DNA of 43,397 nt from Planctomycetota bacterium (GTDB taxonomy: Bacteria > Planctomycetota > Phycisphaerae > WQYP01): assembly GCA_021808105.1 (NCBI GenBank), contig JAKBCC010000017.1:1-43397 (forward strand). The letters are read 5' to 3'. A model generated the notes under the pieces. That model did no database searches. It saw only the letters and a program-made list of their open reading frames with translations, and had not been told where the DNA came from. This document shows positions 1-9,322 of the stretch, piece after piece (position 1 is the stretch's first letter; each line of letters begins with the position of its first letter). Both the position numbers and the translations under genes were made by a program.

Positions 1-485
1 ATGTAGATGGTTGCATCGTGGGTGTAAATCGGGCCGCCGACGATTTTAGCGTTATTAACCATCAGCAGCTTCTGGCCATTGGAACTGATGGTGACGTTTT
101 GTCCGTCGCCCATATTTTGGATCGGTGCGCTGGACGCATTAATCTGAAACAGGGCGATATGGTGCCACAGCAGCGATCGCAATTCATTGCGATTGGTGGA
201 TTTGGTCAGCTCGGACAACGTGCCTTTCGGCAATTGTTTGAAGGCCGCATTGGTGGGGGCGAAAATAGTATAGTTGCCGGCGGTTTTCAGGGCGTATTCC
301 AAGCCCGAGGATTTAACCAGTGAGGCGAACGTGGAAATCTGGGGTTCATATTTCAGGACGCGCCAGGAGGAATAATTCTGCGGATTAGACAGAACGGTTT
401 TGCTGTTGATAAAAGCGCTGCAGCCGGCTAAGCCGAGCATCAAAACCGCCAACGTGGTCCAAGCCGCTAAGTGTTGTTTCCGCAT
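1..485 (-). CDS. Fasciclin (FAS1) domain lipoprotein, C-terminus cut by window edge
   Basis: Reading the minus strand from ATG at 485 gives 161 codons without a stop up to the window edge. The first 22 residues are a lipoprotein signal peptide with lipobox LAGC (Cys22), so the protein should be lipid-anchored in a membrane. From about residue 45 the sequence matches a FAS1 domain, an extracellular adhesion-type fold: TFASLVKSSGLEYAL, then YTIFAPTNAAF, then the H2-like segment around LLWHHIALF. The last part of the domain lies outside the window. GAGGAAG about 7 bases upstream is a good ribosome binding site. No neighbour suggests a more specific role. The fold assignment is firm; its ligand or partner is unknown. 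Confidence 0.85.
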   Translation of the reverse strand, partial: MRKQHLAAWTTLAVLMLGLAGCSAFINSKTVLSNPQNYSSWRVLKYEPQISTFASLVKSSGLEYALKTAGNYTIFAPTNAAFKQLPKGTLSELTKSTNRNELRSLLWHHIALFQINASSAPIQNMGDGQNVTISSNGQKLLMVNNAKIVGGPIYTHDATIY

Positions 486-529
486 TTTAGACTTCCTCGC
501 AAAATATCGACTATTCAACGACACACGGG

Positions 530-535
530 ATTATA
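530..535 (-). promoter_or_regulatory. Candidate -10 box for the fasciclin lipoprotein gene
   Basis: The minus strand reads TATAAT here, 44 bases upstream of the ATG at 485, which fits a 30-40 base leader. No convincing -35 hexamer stands 16-18 bases further upstream, so this is only half a promoter by eye. The rest of 486-698 shows no gene. Confidence 0.35.
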
Positions 536-698
536 ATGGCAGACAGGGCAAATTGTATAGCGTGGAATTTTTCAACACTATATATGATGAAACTTCCTAT
601 AACCACTTCCTCGCCCATTACATATCCGAACTCCCGTTACACACCCCCGCAACTCATTCCCCTGGTTTAATAACTGTCCAGGAAAATATCCAACTTCA

Positions 699-1112
699 TC
701 ACGGCTTGGCCGCAGCCAGCGGTTTACCGCAATGGCGGCAAAACCGGTCCGGATAATCGTGCGGCCAGCCACAATTCGCACAGTTGAGAGTCTTGGAATC
801 TTCCTGCGGATCTTCAACGATATGCGCCAGGCGCCGCACTTGCGCCAGAAGCAGATACCATAATCCCAGCACCAGCGTAATGCTGGAAATAATCAGCAGG
901 GAATACGCCACGATCGCCTGAAGGGTGGTAAATCGGCCAATATGCAGGGAACCCCAGATCGACACGCCATAGAGATACCACCCCGGACCGGCGGTCAGCA
1001 CGGCAAACACGAGCATGACATACCCGATGCGCCGAAAGTGCTTTCGCTTGCGGACTACCGAAGCCGGCAATCCGATATCGTGCGGATGCAACGGGGGTGT
1101 ATTGGCGGCCAT
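699..1112 (-). CDS. Small membrane protein with two TM helices and a C-terminal zinc ribbon
   Basis: A 137-residue protein of unknown function. Two hydrophobic helices are visible at about residues 30-50 and 65-90. The tail carries two CxxC pairs (Cys111/Cys114 and Cys125/Cys128, read as CANCGW and CRHCG), a zinc-ribbon pattern on the side following TM2. The start is supported by GGAG 7 bases upstream. It begins 17 bases after the guaA stop on the same strand, so it is probably cotranscribed with guaA, but nothing in the protein links it to purine synthesis. I do not recognise a named family. Confidence 0.75.
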   Translation of the reverse strand: MAANTPPLHPHDIGLPASVVRKRKHFRRIGYVMLVFAVLTAGPGWYLYGVSIWGSLHIGRFTTLQAIVAYSLLIISSITLVLGLWYLLLAQVRRLAHIVEDPQEDSKTLNCANCGWPHDYPDRFCRHCGKPLAAAKP

Positions 1113-1129
1113 GAATTACTCCAGCAATC

Positions 1130-2725
1130 TTATTCCCACTCTATGGTGCCCGGCGGCTTGCTGGTAATATCATACACCACCCGGCTTACAGAGCGAACCT
1201 CATTGACAATCCGACTGCTGATCCGCGCCAAGACATCATAAGGAATCCGGCTCCAGTCGGCGGTCATAAAATCTGTGGAATCCACGCTGCGCAGGGCGAT
1301 CACCGGCTTGTATCCGCGGCCATCACCCATGACCGCAACCGTATTGATCGGCAGCAATACAGCAAATGTCTGCGCCGTGGAACGATACAAGCCGGCGGCC
1401 ACAATTTCCTCCAGCAGAATTTCATCGGCATCCCGTAAAATTGCCAGTTTCTCGCGTGTTATGTCCCCGATGCACCGTACCGCCAGCCCCGGACCGGGAA
1501 ACGGATGCCGCCACACCATATCTTCCGGCAGACCCAATACTTCACCAAGCCGGCGAACTTCATCTTTGAATAAGTCACGCAGAGGTTCCACAAGGTCAAA
1601 GCCCAATTCCGCCGGCAGGCCGCCGACGTTATGGTGCAGTTTGATATTGGCCGCCGTACGCGCATAACCCTGCCCGCTTTCAATAACATCCGGATACAGC
1701 GTGCCCTGTGCCAGAAAACGCGCATCAGGAATACTGCTGCTGGCGCGTTTGAACACATCAATAAACGCCTTGCCTATGATTTTCCGCTTGGTCTGCGGTT
1801 CACTGACCCCGGCAAGGGCGTCCAAAAATTCATCACCGGCATCCACCACGCGCAGGTCAATGTGAAAGTGATCGCGGAATGTACTTTCCACCGCGTCACG
1901 TTCATTTTTCCGCAATAAACCGTTATCCACAAAAATACAGGTCAGTTGGTTACCAATCGCCCGGTGCAGCAACGCCGCCGCCACGGCGGAATCCACACCG
2001 CCGGATAACCCGCAGACCACGCGGCCGGCACCCACCTGTCGCCGCACTTTATCCACTGCGATGTCCAGAAAATTCCCCATGCGCCAGGTTCCCGCGGCAC
2101 CGCACACCCGATATAAAAAATTCTCCAGAATTTTTCCGCCGTGCGGGGTGTGTGTAACTTCCGGATGAAATTGCACGCCAAAAAAGGCGCGCGATTTATG
2201 CCGAATCGCCGCCAGGGGGCACGTGGGCGTAGAGGCCAGCGGAATAAAATCGGCTCCCAATTCCTTAACCTGATCACCGTGGCTCATCCACACGCCCGTG
2301 TCCGCGGGCACGCCGGCAAATAATTCGCCGCTGTGGCCCTCCGCCGCGGCGTTATCCAGCACATGCAGCCGCGTGGCACCATATTCAGCAGCGACACCGG
2401 GCTTAACCTTTCCGCCCAGCAATTCCGCGCCAATCTGCATACCGTAACAAATTCCCAGCACGGGAATACCCAGATCAAAAATGTTGGCATCACACCGCGG
2501 AGCATCCGCTTCATAAACACTGGCCGGCCCCCCGGAAAGTATCAGTCCCACCGGATTCATTTCCCGCAGTTTGGCGATGGAAATATCGGGTGCCACCAGC
2601 ACCGCCTGAACGCCGGCCTCACGCACACGCCGGGCAATCAACTGCACATATTGTGAGCCAAAATCCAGAATGGGGATCGTCTGTTCGGGAATGGCGGCTG
2701 TTATATTATCCTGCAATTTATTCAT
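1130..2725 (-). CDS. guaA: GMP synthase (glutamine-hydrolysing)
   Basis: Converts XMP to GMP with ATP and glutamine, the last step of guanine nucleotide synthesis in the cytoplasm. At 531 residues it is full length. The N-terminal class I glutamine amidotransferase domain has the nucleophile in GICYGMQ (Cys93) and the QFHPE motif with His187 and Glu189. The ATP-pyrophosphatase domain follows with the PP-loop SGGVDS at 241-246, and the C-terminal dimerisation domain ends in KPPGTIEWE, the usual ending. No Shine-Dalgarno sequence precedes the ATG, and a -10-like hexamer sits only 6 bases upstream, so the mRNA may be leaderless. A zinc-ribbon membrane protein gene follows after 17 bases. Confidence 0.98.
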   Translation of the reverse strand: MNKLQDNITAAIPEQTIPILDFGSQYVQLIARRVREAGVQAVLVAPDISIAKLREMNPVGLILSGGPASVYEADAPRCDANIFDLGIPVLGICYGMQIGAELLGGKVKPGVAAEYGATRLHVLDNAAAEGHSGELFAGVPADTGVWMSHGDQVKELGADFIPLASTPTCPLAAIRHKSRAFFGVQFHPEVTHTPHGGKILENFLYRVCGAAGTWRMGNFLDIAVDKVRRQVGAGRVVCGLSGGVDSAVAAALLHRAIGNQLTCIFVDNGLLRKNERDAVESTFRDHFHIDLRVVDAGDEFLDALAGVSEPQTKRKIIGKAFIDVFKRASSSIPDARFLAQGTLYPDVIESGQGYARTAANIKLHHNVGGLPAELGFDLVEPLRDLFKDEVRRLGEVLGLPEDMVWRHPFPGPGLAVRCIGDITREKLAILRDADEILLEEIVAAGLYRSTAQTFAVLLPINTVAVMGDGRGYKPVIALRSVDSTDFMTADWSRIPYDVLARISSRIVNEVRSVSRVVYDITSKPPGTIEWE

Positions 2726-2731
2726 ACCGCG

Positions 2732-2760
2732 ATTCTAACCGCAGGGGCCAAAGCTGAAAA
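2732..2760 (-). promoter_or_regulatory. Candidate guaA promoter placing the transcript start at the ATG
   Basis: On the minus strand TTTTCA (2760-2755) and TAGAAT (2737-2732) are separated by 17 bases. Transcription would start 6-7 bases after the -10, at or next to the A of the guaA ATG at 2725. This would explain why no ribosome binding site is seen. The -35 matches TTGACA at only four of six positions. Confidence 0.4.
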
Positions 2761-2867
2761 TGGTGCTACGCCTGATTAGAAAATGAGCATCAGATTCCCG
2801 GCAGAAGTTTGGCAACGCGCCGCAAACGGTCACGACGTTACGGCGTCAAGACGGGGCATGAGCGGGC

Positions 2868-3854
2868 TTACATGGCTGCGCGGGAGCCTTGCAGAAGTTT
2901 TTTACGGCCCGTGCGGACCATTTTTTCCATTTCTTTCAGCGGCTTCCATAGGCGGTTCCGGCGCTGATGGCGGGCTAATAACTTTTGATATTGCGCTGCT
3001 CCTGCCGACAGGCAGCGATGAATATCGGCATAGCGGTCGGTCATGACCGCCCATTGTTGCGAAAAGTCTTCAGGTGAAAGTTGATCATGCGCCGCCCGGC
3101 GCACAAATTCATACAGGTCAAAGAACAGGCTCGGAGCGGGGAATGCCGCCCGCAGTTGTTCCAACGTGTAGCGGCTGCTGCGCAGATTCTCCGATAAAAA
3201 ATTCTCGGCAAAGTCCGCGATGTTTTGCGATTGCCGGGGGCCGCCGGGCAGGGCCAGGGTTTTGGCAATGCGGCGCAAGGCTTCCGGTGCGTGACCGAAG
3301 AGTTCATCATAATCTACAAATACCCGCGTGCTTTGCCGGGTCTCGCAGACCACGCTGAACATATTTTCCAGCCATAAAACAAATCCGGATTCTTTATCCG
3401 CCAGACCGCAGCGCTGCAGGGACTCCGCGATGCTTAGCGGATTTCGTACCGCGATGACGTAGCTGGGTTCAACGCCCAGTCGCTGAAAAATGATTTTCCA
3501 TAGTGGCAGCAGGCGTCCGATATGCGGATCTTTCACACCCCACAACGCGCACTCACCGAATTGCTTATGCAGATAAACAGTGGCTTTGGTGATCAGCGAT
3601 TCACATTTGGGATGCTCCAGGATGCTTGGGCAGTTCACGCCGCCGGTCTGGTGGGAGGCCCCAATCAGATCCAGAAATTGCTGATTCAGCCGCCATATCC
3701 GCTGGTCTTCCCAGTAGCCGCGGGGATTAAAAATATTGGCCGGCAGAAGATTATTTCCCAGCGGCACGCCCAGTGCGTGGATGGCTCGGGCAATGGTGCT
3801 GGTGCCGCTGCGCTGCATTCCCAGAACCACGATGACACGTTTTAATGCGGGCAT
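2868..3854 (-). CDS. Sulfotransferase-like P-loop protein
   Basis: A 328-residue protein of the sulfotransferase fold. The 5'-phosphosulfate loop that binds PAPS reads GMQRSGTS (residues 12-19). It is followed by a segment around NIFNPRGYWED that is common in bacterial sulfotransferase family proteins. A later stretch AVRNPLSIAESL corresponds to the 3'-phosphate-binding region (RNP). The substrate cannot be told; carbohydrates are common for such proteins in planctomycetes. I chose the ATG at 3854 because AGG stands 7 bases upstream; a GTG at 3875 would add seven residues. The gene lies upstream of guaA on the same strand with a 142-base gap. No signal peptide is seen. Confidence 0.85.
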   Translation of the reverse strand: MPALKRVIVVLGMQRSGTSTIARAIHALGVPLGNNLLPANIFNPRGYWEDQRIWRLNQQFLDLIGASHQTGGVNCPSILEHPKCESLITKATVYLHKQFGECALWGVKDPHIGRLLPLWKIIFQRLGVEPSYVIAVRNPLSIAESLQRCGLADKESGFVLWLENMFSVVCETRQSTRVFVDYDELFGHAPEALRRIAKTLALPGGPRQSQNIADFAENFLSENLRSSRYTLEQLRAAFPAPSLFFDLYEFVRRAAHDQLSPEDFSQQWAVMTDRYADIHRCLSAGAAQYQKLLARHQRRNRLWKPLKEMEKMVRTGRKKLLQGSRAAM

Positions 3855-3875
3855 ACTTGCCTGCTCCCGAAACAC

Positions 3876-4372
3876 CCTTAACCGTTCAAAGCTCGACCGC
3901 CAATGGGGCTGATTACCCTCAGCACCAACCGCATTGTATGGCCGATAAAATGTGATTGAAAGCGCTCCTGGCAGTTTTCAAAACTTTCCATCAACCCAGC
4001 GGTGCAATGGGCCACGCTCCTTCCAGGCGGCAAGCCACTGCATCCTATCATTAAACACTTCAGGACAGGAATAGTTGCAAAGCCGGCGCGATCACTTGTG
4101 CGCCCGTATATATGCTTTCACTATAATTGGCGAAGTAAAAATACATCGCGGAAACGCTCCGGCATTAAATGCCCTTTGCGGGCCGAGCCGTCCGTGTTTT
4201 CCCAATACAGCGCCCCACCTGCGCCACGAACCGTTAAACAGTTGCAGGCCTTCGCACAACAGGCCTTCGCACTAATAGGTTTACAGAAATGATTTGGCGG
4301 GGTAACATCCAACTGAGCTGCCGTGCGAGCGCTTGGAGAGCCAAGCCCAATGATGGCGTATGGACAATCGGT
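3876..4372. other. Gene-poor stretch between divergent genes, with a 15-base direct duplication
   Basis: No ORF here has a recognisable protein or a plausible ribosome binding site. A TATAAT hexamer on the plus strand at 4122-4127 could be a -10 for the broken gene at 4373, but no -35 stands at a normal distance. CAGGCCTTCGCAC occurs twice at 4245-4257 and 4260-4272, a tandem duplication with a 15-base period. Confidence 0.5.
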
Positions 4373-5544
4373 ATGATAACCAATTTAGAAGTACCATCAG
4401 GCAGTCCTTCGGAGAAGCAACTCGCCGACTTGCAGACCCGGTTCCGCGCATCGCTGGCGCTTCTCAAGGCCGAAGATTCCGAGGTCCGGCTCCCGCTGAT
4501 TGTTGAGTTTTCCGGTTCTCCTAAGTCGGGGAAATCCTCGGTTATCAATATTCTTACTCATTTATTTAAGCGGCTCGGAGCCGAAGTTGCGGCTCCTGCG
4601 GAAGGGGCCTCCTTGATGCATGGATGCGCCGCGAGAATATTGTCTTTTTGTTTACCGCAGATCACCAGACATCACTGGCGCGCGAGCGCCAGTCAAAGCT
4701 TATCGACGAGGCAGGATCGGTAATGAACCAGGATACGCTCAAGCAGCTGCAAGAGGCCTACCAGACGGCCGCTGAATCATTTGAGGGTGGCACCGCGCCG
4801 AAGATTTTCCATGTTGATACGTCAGACACCGGAAATTCGCCGGTGAGTTTCCAGCAGGTTGCATACGTCGTGGCAACAGCCGTTACTGAGGTTATTGAAG
4901 GTCTGTCGGCACAGATGTTGTTAGTCACAAAGCCGGTGGCATTCGAAATGTTCAACCGCGATAAGGATGTTATTGAAGAGACAATTGGCACCATTCTACG
5001 GGACGGAAAACCGCAATTCCTTGGGCGCGAGACTGCCGAGAAATCCCATGATATGCAACAGATTGTTCCCTACGCTGTGCTTGAGAATCCGGATGAGCTT
5101 TATTTCTTCGCCAGACGGCGAAGCGATGCCCGGCGGGTGGACCTGCGGGGAAGGGGAACTCTCCTCGTCGGCGGTCACGCCGAGCAGCGCGACTGGGACC
5201 CCAACGCCCCGGGTTCCATTTTTCAACGTTGTTTGCGTCGCGAGCTTGATGAGGAGCTTGTTGGCATTTCCATTGATCGTATCGACCCGGTCGGCTTCAT
5301 CAACGACAATAGAAATGCGATGGGCAAGCAGCATCTTGCATTTATCCATAAGGTGAAAGTCGGAGGGAGGGCTCTTATTCGCCGGCAGGCCTTGGATGTT
5401 GAGTTTGGCCGCGGCTCGAATGAGTGGTTGACACGTGATGAGATTGCCGAACGGATGGGTGAACTGGATCCTTGGTCACAGCTTGTTGCATCCGGACTTT
5501 TTGAACTCCCAATGCCCGAGAGTTCACAGATGCAGCTATTCTAA
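4373..5544 (+). pseudogene. Broken kinase-NUDIX fusion gene (frameshift plus internal deletion)
   Basis: The gene starts at ATG 4373 and reads a nucleotide-kinase-like N-terminus with P-loop GSPKSGKSS and then PAEGAS. At about 4605-4615 the reading frame is lost. The continuing homologous sequence is in the next frame (GLLDAWMRRENIVFLFTADH, then an ARER and SKLIDEAG region), as in thymidylate-kinase-like proteins after the DRG motif. The kinase middle (the DRG segment and flanks) appears to be deleted at the junction. The second frame stays open to 5544 and ends in a NUDIX-like domain, with GGHAEQ and RELDEELVG forming a NUDIX box that carries an insertion. The NUDIX part could still be made from an internal start (an ATG at 4624 has no ribosome binding site). 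A sequencing error alone would not explain the missing segment. Confidence 0.6.
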
Positions 5545-5563
5545 TGTGGCGAAATTGCGACGG

Positions 5564-6913
5564 TTACCCTGCGGACACCACGCCCATGGAACCGGGTTTG
5601 CCGCCGCCGGGCATTAATTCCGGACGGCCGATGGCGCGATAAATCAGCCCTGCCGCCAGAACTTTGGTGCTGCCCAGGCAATTTCGTCCGTCAAAAATGT
5701 ATTTCCCGCGCATCAGGGAGGCAATGTGCGGCCAATCCTGGGTGATAAATACCGACCAGTCGGTTATGACGGCAACCGCATCGGCACCGCGGGTGCATTC
5801 ATCCACGCTACCGGCCCAGATTACCTTATCGCCAAGGGTGCGTCTGGCGTTTTCCATGGCCTGCGGATCATACACCCTAACCTTTATCCCGGCGGCAAGC
5901 AGGGCATGAATAACTTCAATGCTCGGCGCTTCCCGCATATCATCGGTATCAGCCTTAAAGGCCAGGCCCCATACCGCAACCTGCGGGTCCGTTACCCCGG
6001 AAAGAGAATTGATGATGCGCGTGGCATAGGCTTTTTTTTGCCGGGTGTTGGCTTTTTCAACACCGCTTAATAAGTGCGGGTCAAGTCCGAATTCCTGCAT
6101 CTGATGCACCAGGGCGGCCACATCTTTGGGAAAGCATGATCCGCCGTAACCCACGCCCGCTTTTAAAAACGACGGCCCGATGCGTTTGTCCGTGCCGATG
6201 CCCACACGCACCGATTCAATATCCGCGCCGATGGCCAGAGCGAGCTGGGAAAGCTCATTAATAAAGCTGATGCGCACCGCGAGCATGGCGTTGGAGGCGA
6301 ATTTGGTTAATTCCGCACTTTGTCGGCTCATGGAGAAAATCGCATAGCCGCGGTCAATCAACGGTTGATAAATTTCCCGCAGCACTTCCATGCCGGCGTT
6401 GGAATTAGCCCCGAAAACAATCCGATCCGGCTGCATGAAGTCCTGGATAGCTGTGCCTTCGCGCAAAAATTCCGGATTGTTGACCACTTCAATGCGATGC
6501 GGACTTTTGGCCACCTGCCGGGCCACGAGTTCTCCCGTGCCCGGCGGCACGGTGCTTTTAATGACCAGCGTTTTGGGTCCGTTGGCGTGCTTGAGCACAT
6601 CATCCACAGCCGCAAACAACATGCTTAGATCCGCTCCGCCCTTGGGCGATGGCGGTGTGCCTACCGCGATGAACACGCTCTGCGATTCTTTGATCGCCGC
6701 AGCGATGTCCGTTGTGAAGTTTAACCGCCCTGCCTGCGCTTCAGCCAGAATTAATTCCGATAAGCCCGGTTCATAAATGGGAACCTTGCCTTGCGAAAGC
6801 CCCGCGACGCGCTTGATGTCTACATCTACGCCGATAATCTTATGGCCCAGAGCCGCCAGACATGTACCGCTGACCAGGCCCACATAACCGCATCCGATAA
6901 CCGCAATTTTCAT
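5564..6913 (-). CDS. ugd: UDP-glucose 6-dehydrogenase
   Basis: Oxidises UDP-glucose to UDP-glucuronate with two NAD+, supplying precursors for surface polysaccharides. The 449-residue protein has the N-terminal Rossmann loop GCGYVGLVSG (residues 7-16), the conserved TVPPGTG stretch, NNPEFLREG, and the catalytic cysteine in GGSCFPKD (Cys260). The C-terminal UDP-binding domain contains VWGLAFKADTDDMR. The ATG at 6913 is preceded by GGAG at 8 bases; the frame is open 47 codons further upstream, but that part has no homology. The gene is convergent with the broken kinase-NUDIX gene (19-base gap) and divergent from obg. Confidence 0.97.
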   Translation of the reverse strand: MKIAVIGCGYVGLVSGTCLAALGHKIIGVDVDIKRVAGLSQGKVPIYEPGLSELILAEAQAGRLNFTTDIAAAIKESQSVFIAVGTPPSPKGGADLSMLFAAVDDVLKHANGPKTLVIKSTVPPGTGELVARQVAKSPHRIEVVNNPEFLREGTAIQDFMQPDRIVFGANSNAGMEVLREIYQPLIDRGYAIFSMSRQSAELTKFASNAMLAVRISFINELSQLALAIGADIESVRVGIGTDKRIGPSFLKAGVGYGGSCFPKDVAALVHQMQEFGLDPHLLSGVEKANTRQKKAYATRIINSLSGVTDPQVAVWGLAFKADTDDMREAPSIEVIHALLAAGIKVRVYDPQAMENARRTLGDKVIWAGSVDECTRGADAVAVITDWSVFITQDWPHIASLMRGKYIFDGRNCLGSTKVLAAGLIYRAIGRPELMPGGGKPGSMGVVSAG

Positions 6914-7230
6914 ACAAACTCCAAAATCAGGCAGCCCAAGGGGGTTTAAATGACACCGTGGCCCCACTCTGCCGGAACAACCGCACGTGAACAAAACCAC
7001 AAGTCCATTGTTCAAGGCCCCGGACATCATCGGCCGCCCGGAGATTATCGGCAATTTTCATCATTGTTTTGAATTTGTCCAATGAAATGCAAAATCCGTT
7101 AAAATGTCGGTGGTATGCGTGAGGTTCGGGTGCGGGTGTTATTTCAAAGCCCGCGGACCAACGCTTGAAGCGGCCGGATTTCAGATCCGGCTTAAAAAAG
7201 GTCCCGACTGGCAGCGGGCTGGTGTTGACG
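6914..7230. other. Divergent intergenic region between ugd and obg
   Basis: This 317-base stretch should hold the promoters of both genes. On the plus strand TTGTCC (7075-7080) and TAAAAT (7100-7105) could serve obg, although the 19-base spacing is long. No RNA gene or repeat is seen. Confidence 0.4.
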
Positions 7231-8424
7231 ATGTTTATCGATGAAGCGGAAATTGAAGTATTTGCGGGCAAAGGGGGCAACGGGTGCGTTTCGATGCGCC
7301 GGGAAAAATATATCCCGCTGGGCGGGCCGGACGGTGGCGACGGCGGCCGAGGAGGCAGTGTCTATCTGGAAGCAACAGAAGGCGTGGAGACGCTGCTGGA
7401 TATGGTGGGGCGGCATCATTGGCGGGCGGGCGAAGGCGAACCCGGACAGGGCAAAAAAAAGGCCGGCAGCGATGGCAAGGATCTGGTCATTCGCATGCCT
7501 GCAGGAACGATGGTCTATGACGCGCTGACCGGTTTGCTGCTGGTGGATCTGGTACCGTTGGGAAAACGGGCGCTGGTGGCCCGGGGTGGAAAAGGAGGAC
7601 GGGGCAATCTGCAATTTACATCCTCTGTCCGGCAGGCCCCCGATTTTGCGGAACCCGGGGAACCGGGCCAGAATCGTAAATTAAAATTCCAACTTAAACT
7701 CATTGCCGATGTCGGCTTGATCGGCAAGCCCAATGCGGGTAAATCCACACTGTTATCACGGTTATCCGCGGCGCGTCCAAAAATTGCAGATTACCCTTTT
7801 ACCACGCTTAAACCTCAGCTGGGCATTGCGGAACTGGATATGGAACGCCGCCTGGTGCTGGCCGATATTCCCGGCCTGATTGAAGGCGCTTCGGAAGGGG
7901 CGGGGCTGGGATTGGATTTTCTGCGGCACATTGAACGCACGCGCGTGCTGGTGCATTTATTAGATATGGTTCCCATGGATGAAACCTCACCCATTGACAG
8001 TTACCGTGCCATACGCGCTGAGCTTTCCGCTTACAGCCCTAAACTCGCGGCTAAACCGGAAATTCTCATCGCCAATAAAATGGACCTCACCGGCGCACCG
8101 GAAGCACTGGCCGATTTGCGCAGTGCGTTACCCGGAAAACAGATTCTGGCCGTCAGCGCGGCCACCGGCACCGGCTTGCGCCCATTGCTTGAAGATTTGT
8201 GGCAGCTTATTATAGCCACCCCGGCAGCGGAAGCGTTTGCGGAAGCGCCGCCGACAATCGCCCTGAACCTGGATTCTCCGCGGGAATCTTCAGCCAAAAC
8301 GGCGGAGGCACTTCTGGCGGCGGAAGTGGAGGCGATCAAGGCCGATGATGTTCGCAAAGGAAAGTACTATCGGCGTACCAAGGCGGATCGAACCCGAGAC
8401 CGCAATAAAAAGAGACTTTCATAA
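7231..8424 (+). CDS. obgE: Obg-family GTPase (ribosome assembly)
   Basis: An essential GTPase that acts on the large ribosomal subunit and in stress signalling. The 397-residue product begins MFIDEAEIEV and shows the glycine-rich Obg fold (GGDGGRGGS, residues 36-43 and GGKGGRGN around 119-126). The G domain follows with G1 GKPNAGKS (165-172), switch II DIPGLIEG (212-219), G4 NKMD (282-285) and G5 SAATG. The start at 7231 gives the standard Obg N-terminus; the longer frame to 7165 has no homology. There is no strong ribosome binding site. A basic tail follows the G domain. coaX follows after 17 bases, so the two are likely cotranscribed. Confidence 0.97.
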   Translation: MFIDEAEIEVFAGKGGNGCVSMRREKYIPLGGPDGGDGGRGGSVYLEATEGVETLLDMVGRHHWRAGEGEPGQGKKKAGSDGKDLVIRMPAGTMVYDALTGLLLVDLVPLGKRALVARGGKGGRGNLQFTSSVRQAPDFAEPGEPGQNRKLKFQLKLIADVGLIGKPNAGKSTLLSRLSAARPKIADYPFTTLKPQLGIAELDMERRLVLADIPGLIEGASEGAGLGLDFLRHIERTRVLVHLLDMVPMDETSPIDSYRAIRAELSAYSPKLAAKPEILIANKMDLTGAPEALADLRSALPGKQILAVSAATGTGLRPLLEDLWQLIIATPAAEAFAEAPPTIALNLDSPRESSAKTAEALLAAEVEAIKADDVRKGKYYRRTKADRTRDRNKKRLS

Positions 8425-8441
8425 CAGCTTGGAGCGCATTT

Positions 8442-9224
8442 GTGAGTGTGATTGCTATTGATATAGGAAACACCCGCATCGGTGTGGGTGTGTTTACTGC
8501 GGGTAAAAGCGAGGACCCGGCGCTGCGGTTTAATCATGCCGACATTCAATCCGAGATGTTGGCTTACCTTGAGAAACTTTCCAGCGGCGAAACCGATGGC
8601 GGCCGGCGGCCTGATGGAGTGGTCCTTGCCAGCGTGGCACCGGAATGGACTGCCCGCGTGGCGGAACTTATCAGCAATCATTGTGGAATGACCCCGGAAA
8701 TTGTCGGTACGGATTTGAAAATTCCCGTGCAGACCAATCTGGCTGATGAATCCACCGTCGGAGTGGACCGCCTGCTGGGAGCACTGTGCGCGTACGTGAA
8801 TACCGAGCAGGCGTGTGCCATTATCAATGCCGGGACGGCTTTGGTAGTGGATTGTGTTGATGATGCGGGCATTTTTCTTGGCGGAGCCATTGCTCCGGGC
8901 CTGGCCCTGGCGGCCAAGGCCATGCACACCGGCACCGCGCAGCTGCCTATGGCGAATTTGGATGTGCCGCAGGAACCTTTTGGCCGCGACACCATGGAAG
9001 CTCTGAATCTGGGGGCTTATGCGACCATCCGCGGTGCTGCAGGGTATCTTCTGGAACGGTATGCGGAAAAGCTGGGCCATTGGCCGCATGTGGTGGGTAC
9101 CGGCGGTGATGCGATGCGCGTCTTAGGCAACAGCGGCCTGGTGGATTCCTTTATTCCGGATCTGGTGCTCCAAGGTGCAGCTCTGGTCTGGGAACATCAT
9201 CACGGGGAAGATTCATCGAGCTGA
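8442..9224 (+). CDS. coaX: Type III pantothenate kinase
   Basis: Phosphorylates pantothenate in the first step of coenzyme A synthesis. The 260-residue protein belongs to the ASKHA fold: phosphate-1 motif DIGNTRIGVG near the N-terminus, GVDRLLGA (type III GxDR motif), NAGTALVVD (phosphate-2-like), GGAIAPG, and VVGTGGDA. These are the hallmarks of CoaX rather than CoaA. Translation starts at GTG, with GGAG 7 bases upstream. It lies directly behind obg. Confidence 0.95.
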   Translation: MSVIAIDIGNTRIGVGVFTAGKSEDPALRFNHADIQSEMLAYLEKLSSGETDGGRRPDGVVLASVAPEWTARVAELISNHCGMTPEIVGTDLKIPVQTNLADESTVGVDRLLGALCAYVNTEQACAIINAGTALVVDCVDDAGIFLGGAIAPGLALAAKAMHTGTAQLPMANLDVPQEPFGRDTMEALNLGAYATIRGAAGYLLERYAEKLGHWPHVVGTGGDAMRVLGNSGLVDSFIPDLVLQGAALVWEHHHGEDSSS

Positions 9225-9230
9225 TAATTT

Positions 9231-9286
9231 CGCATGGCCCGCCGGACAGGCTTCGGGCGACACGCGGCTGGCCAACAGGCCATGCG
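9231..9286 (+). repeat. Inverted repeat after coaX, possible transcript-end structure
   Basis: CGCATGGCC (9231-9239) is complementary to GGCCATGCG (9278-9286), with a smaller nested GCCCG/CGGGC pair inside. The strong stem follows coaX directly but has no T-run, so it is not a classical intrinsic terminator. Confidence 0.45.
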
Positions 9287-9322
9287 CGTGAAGATCGAAA
9301 ATAAATTTTAAAATTTGATTCG

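Noticed and set aside
4002-4292. Overlapping short open frames before the broken kinase-NUDIX gene
   Set aside because: No homology, no ribosome binding site, and frames on both strands overlap.
5564-7054. Longer ugd frame starting at 7054
   Set aside because: The extra 47 residues have no homology, while ATG 6913 starts exactly at the Rossmann fold and has GGAG upstream.
8367-9089. 240-codon open frame on the minus strand
   Set aside because: Antisense to coaX, with no homology and a composition expected of a shadow frame.
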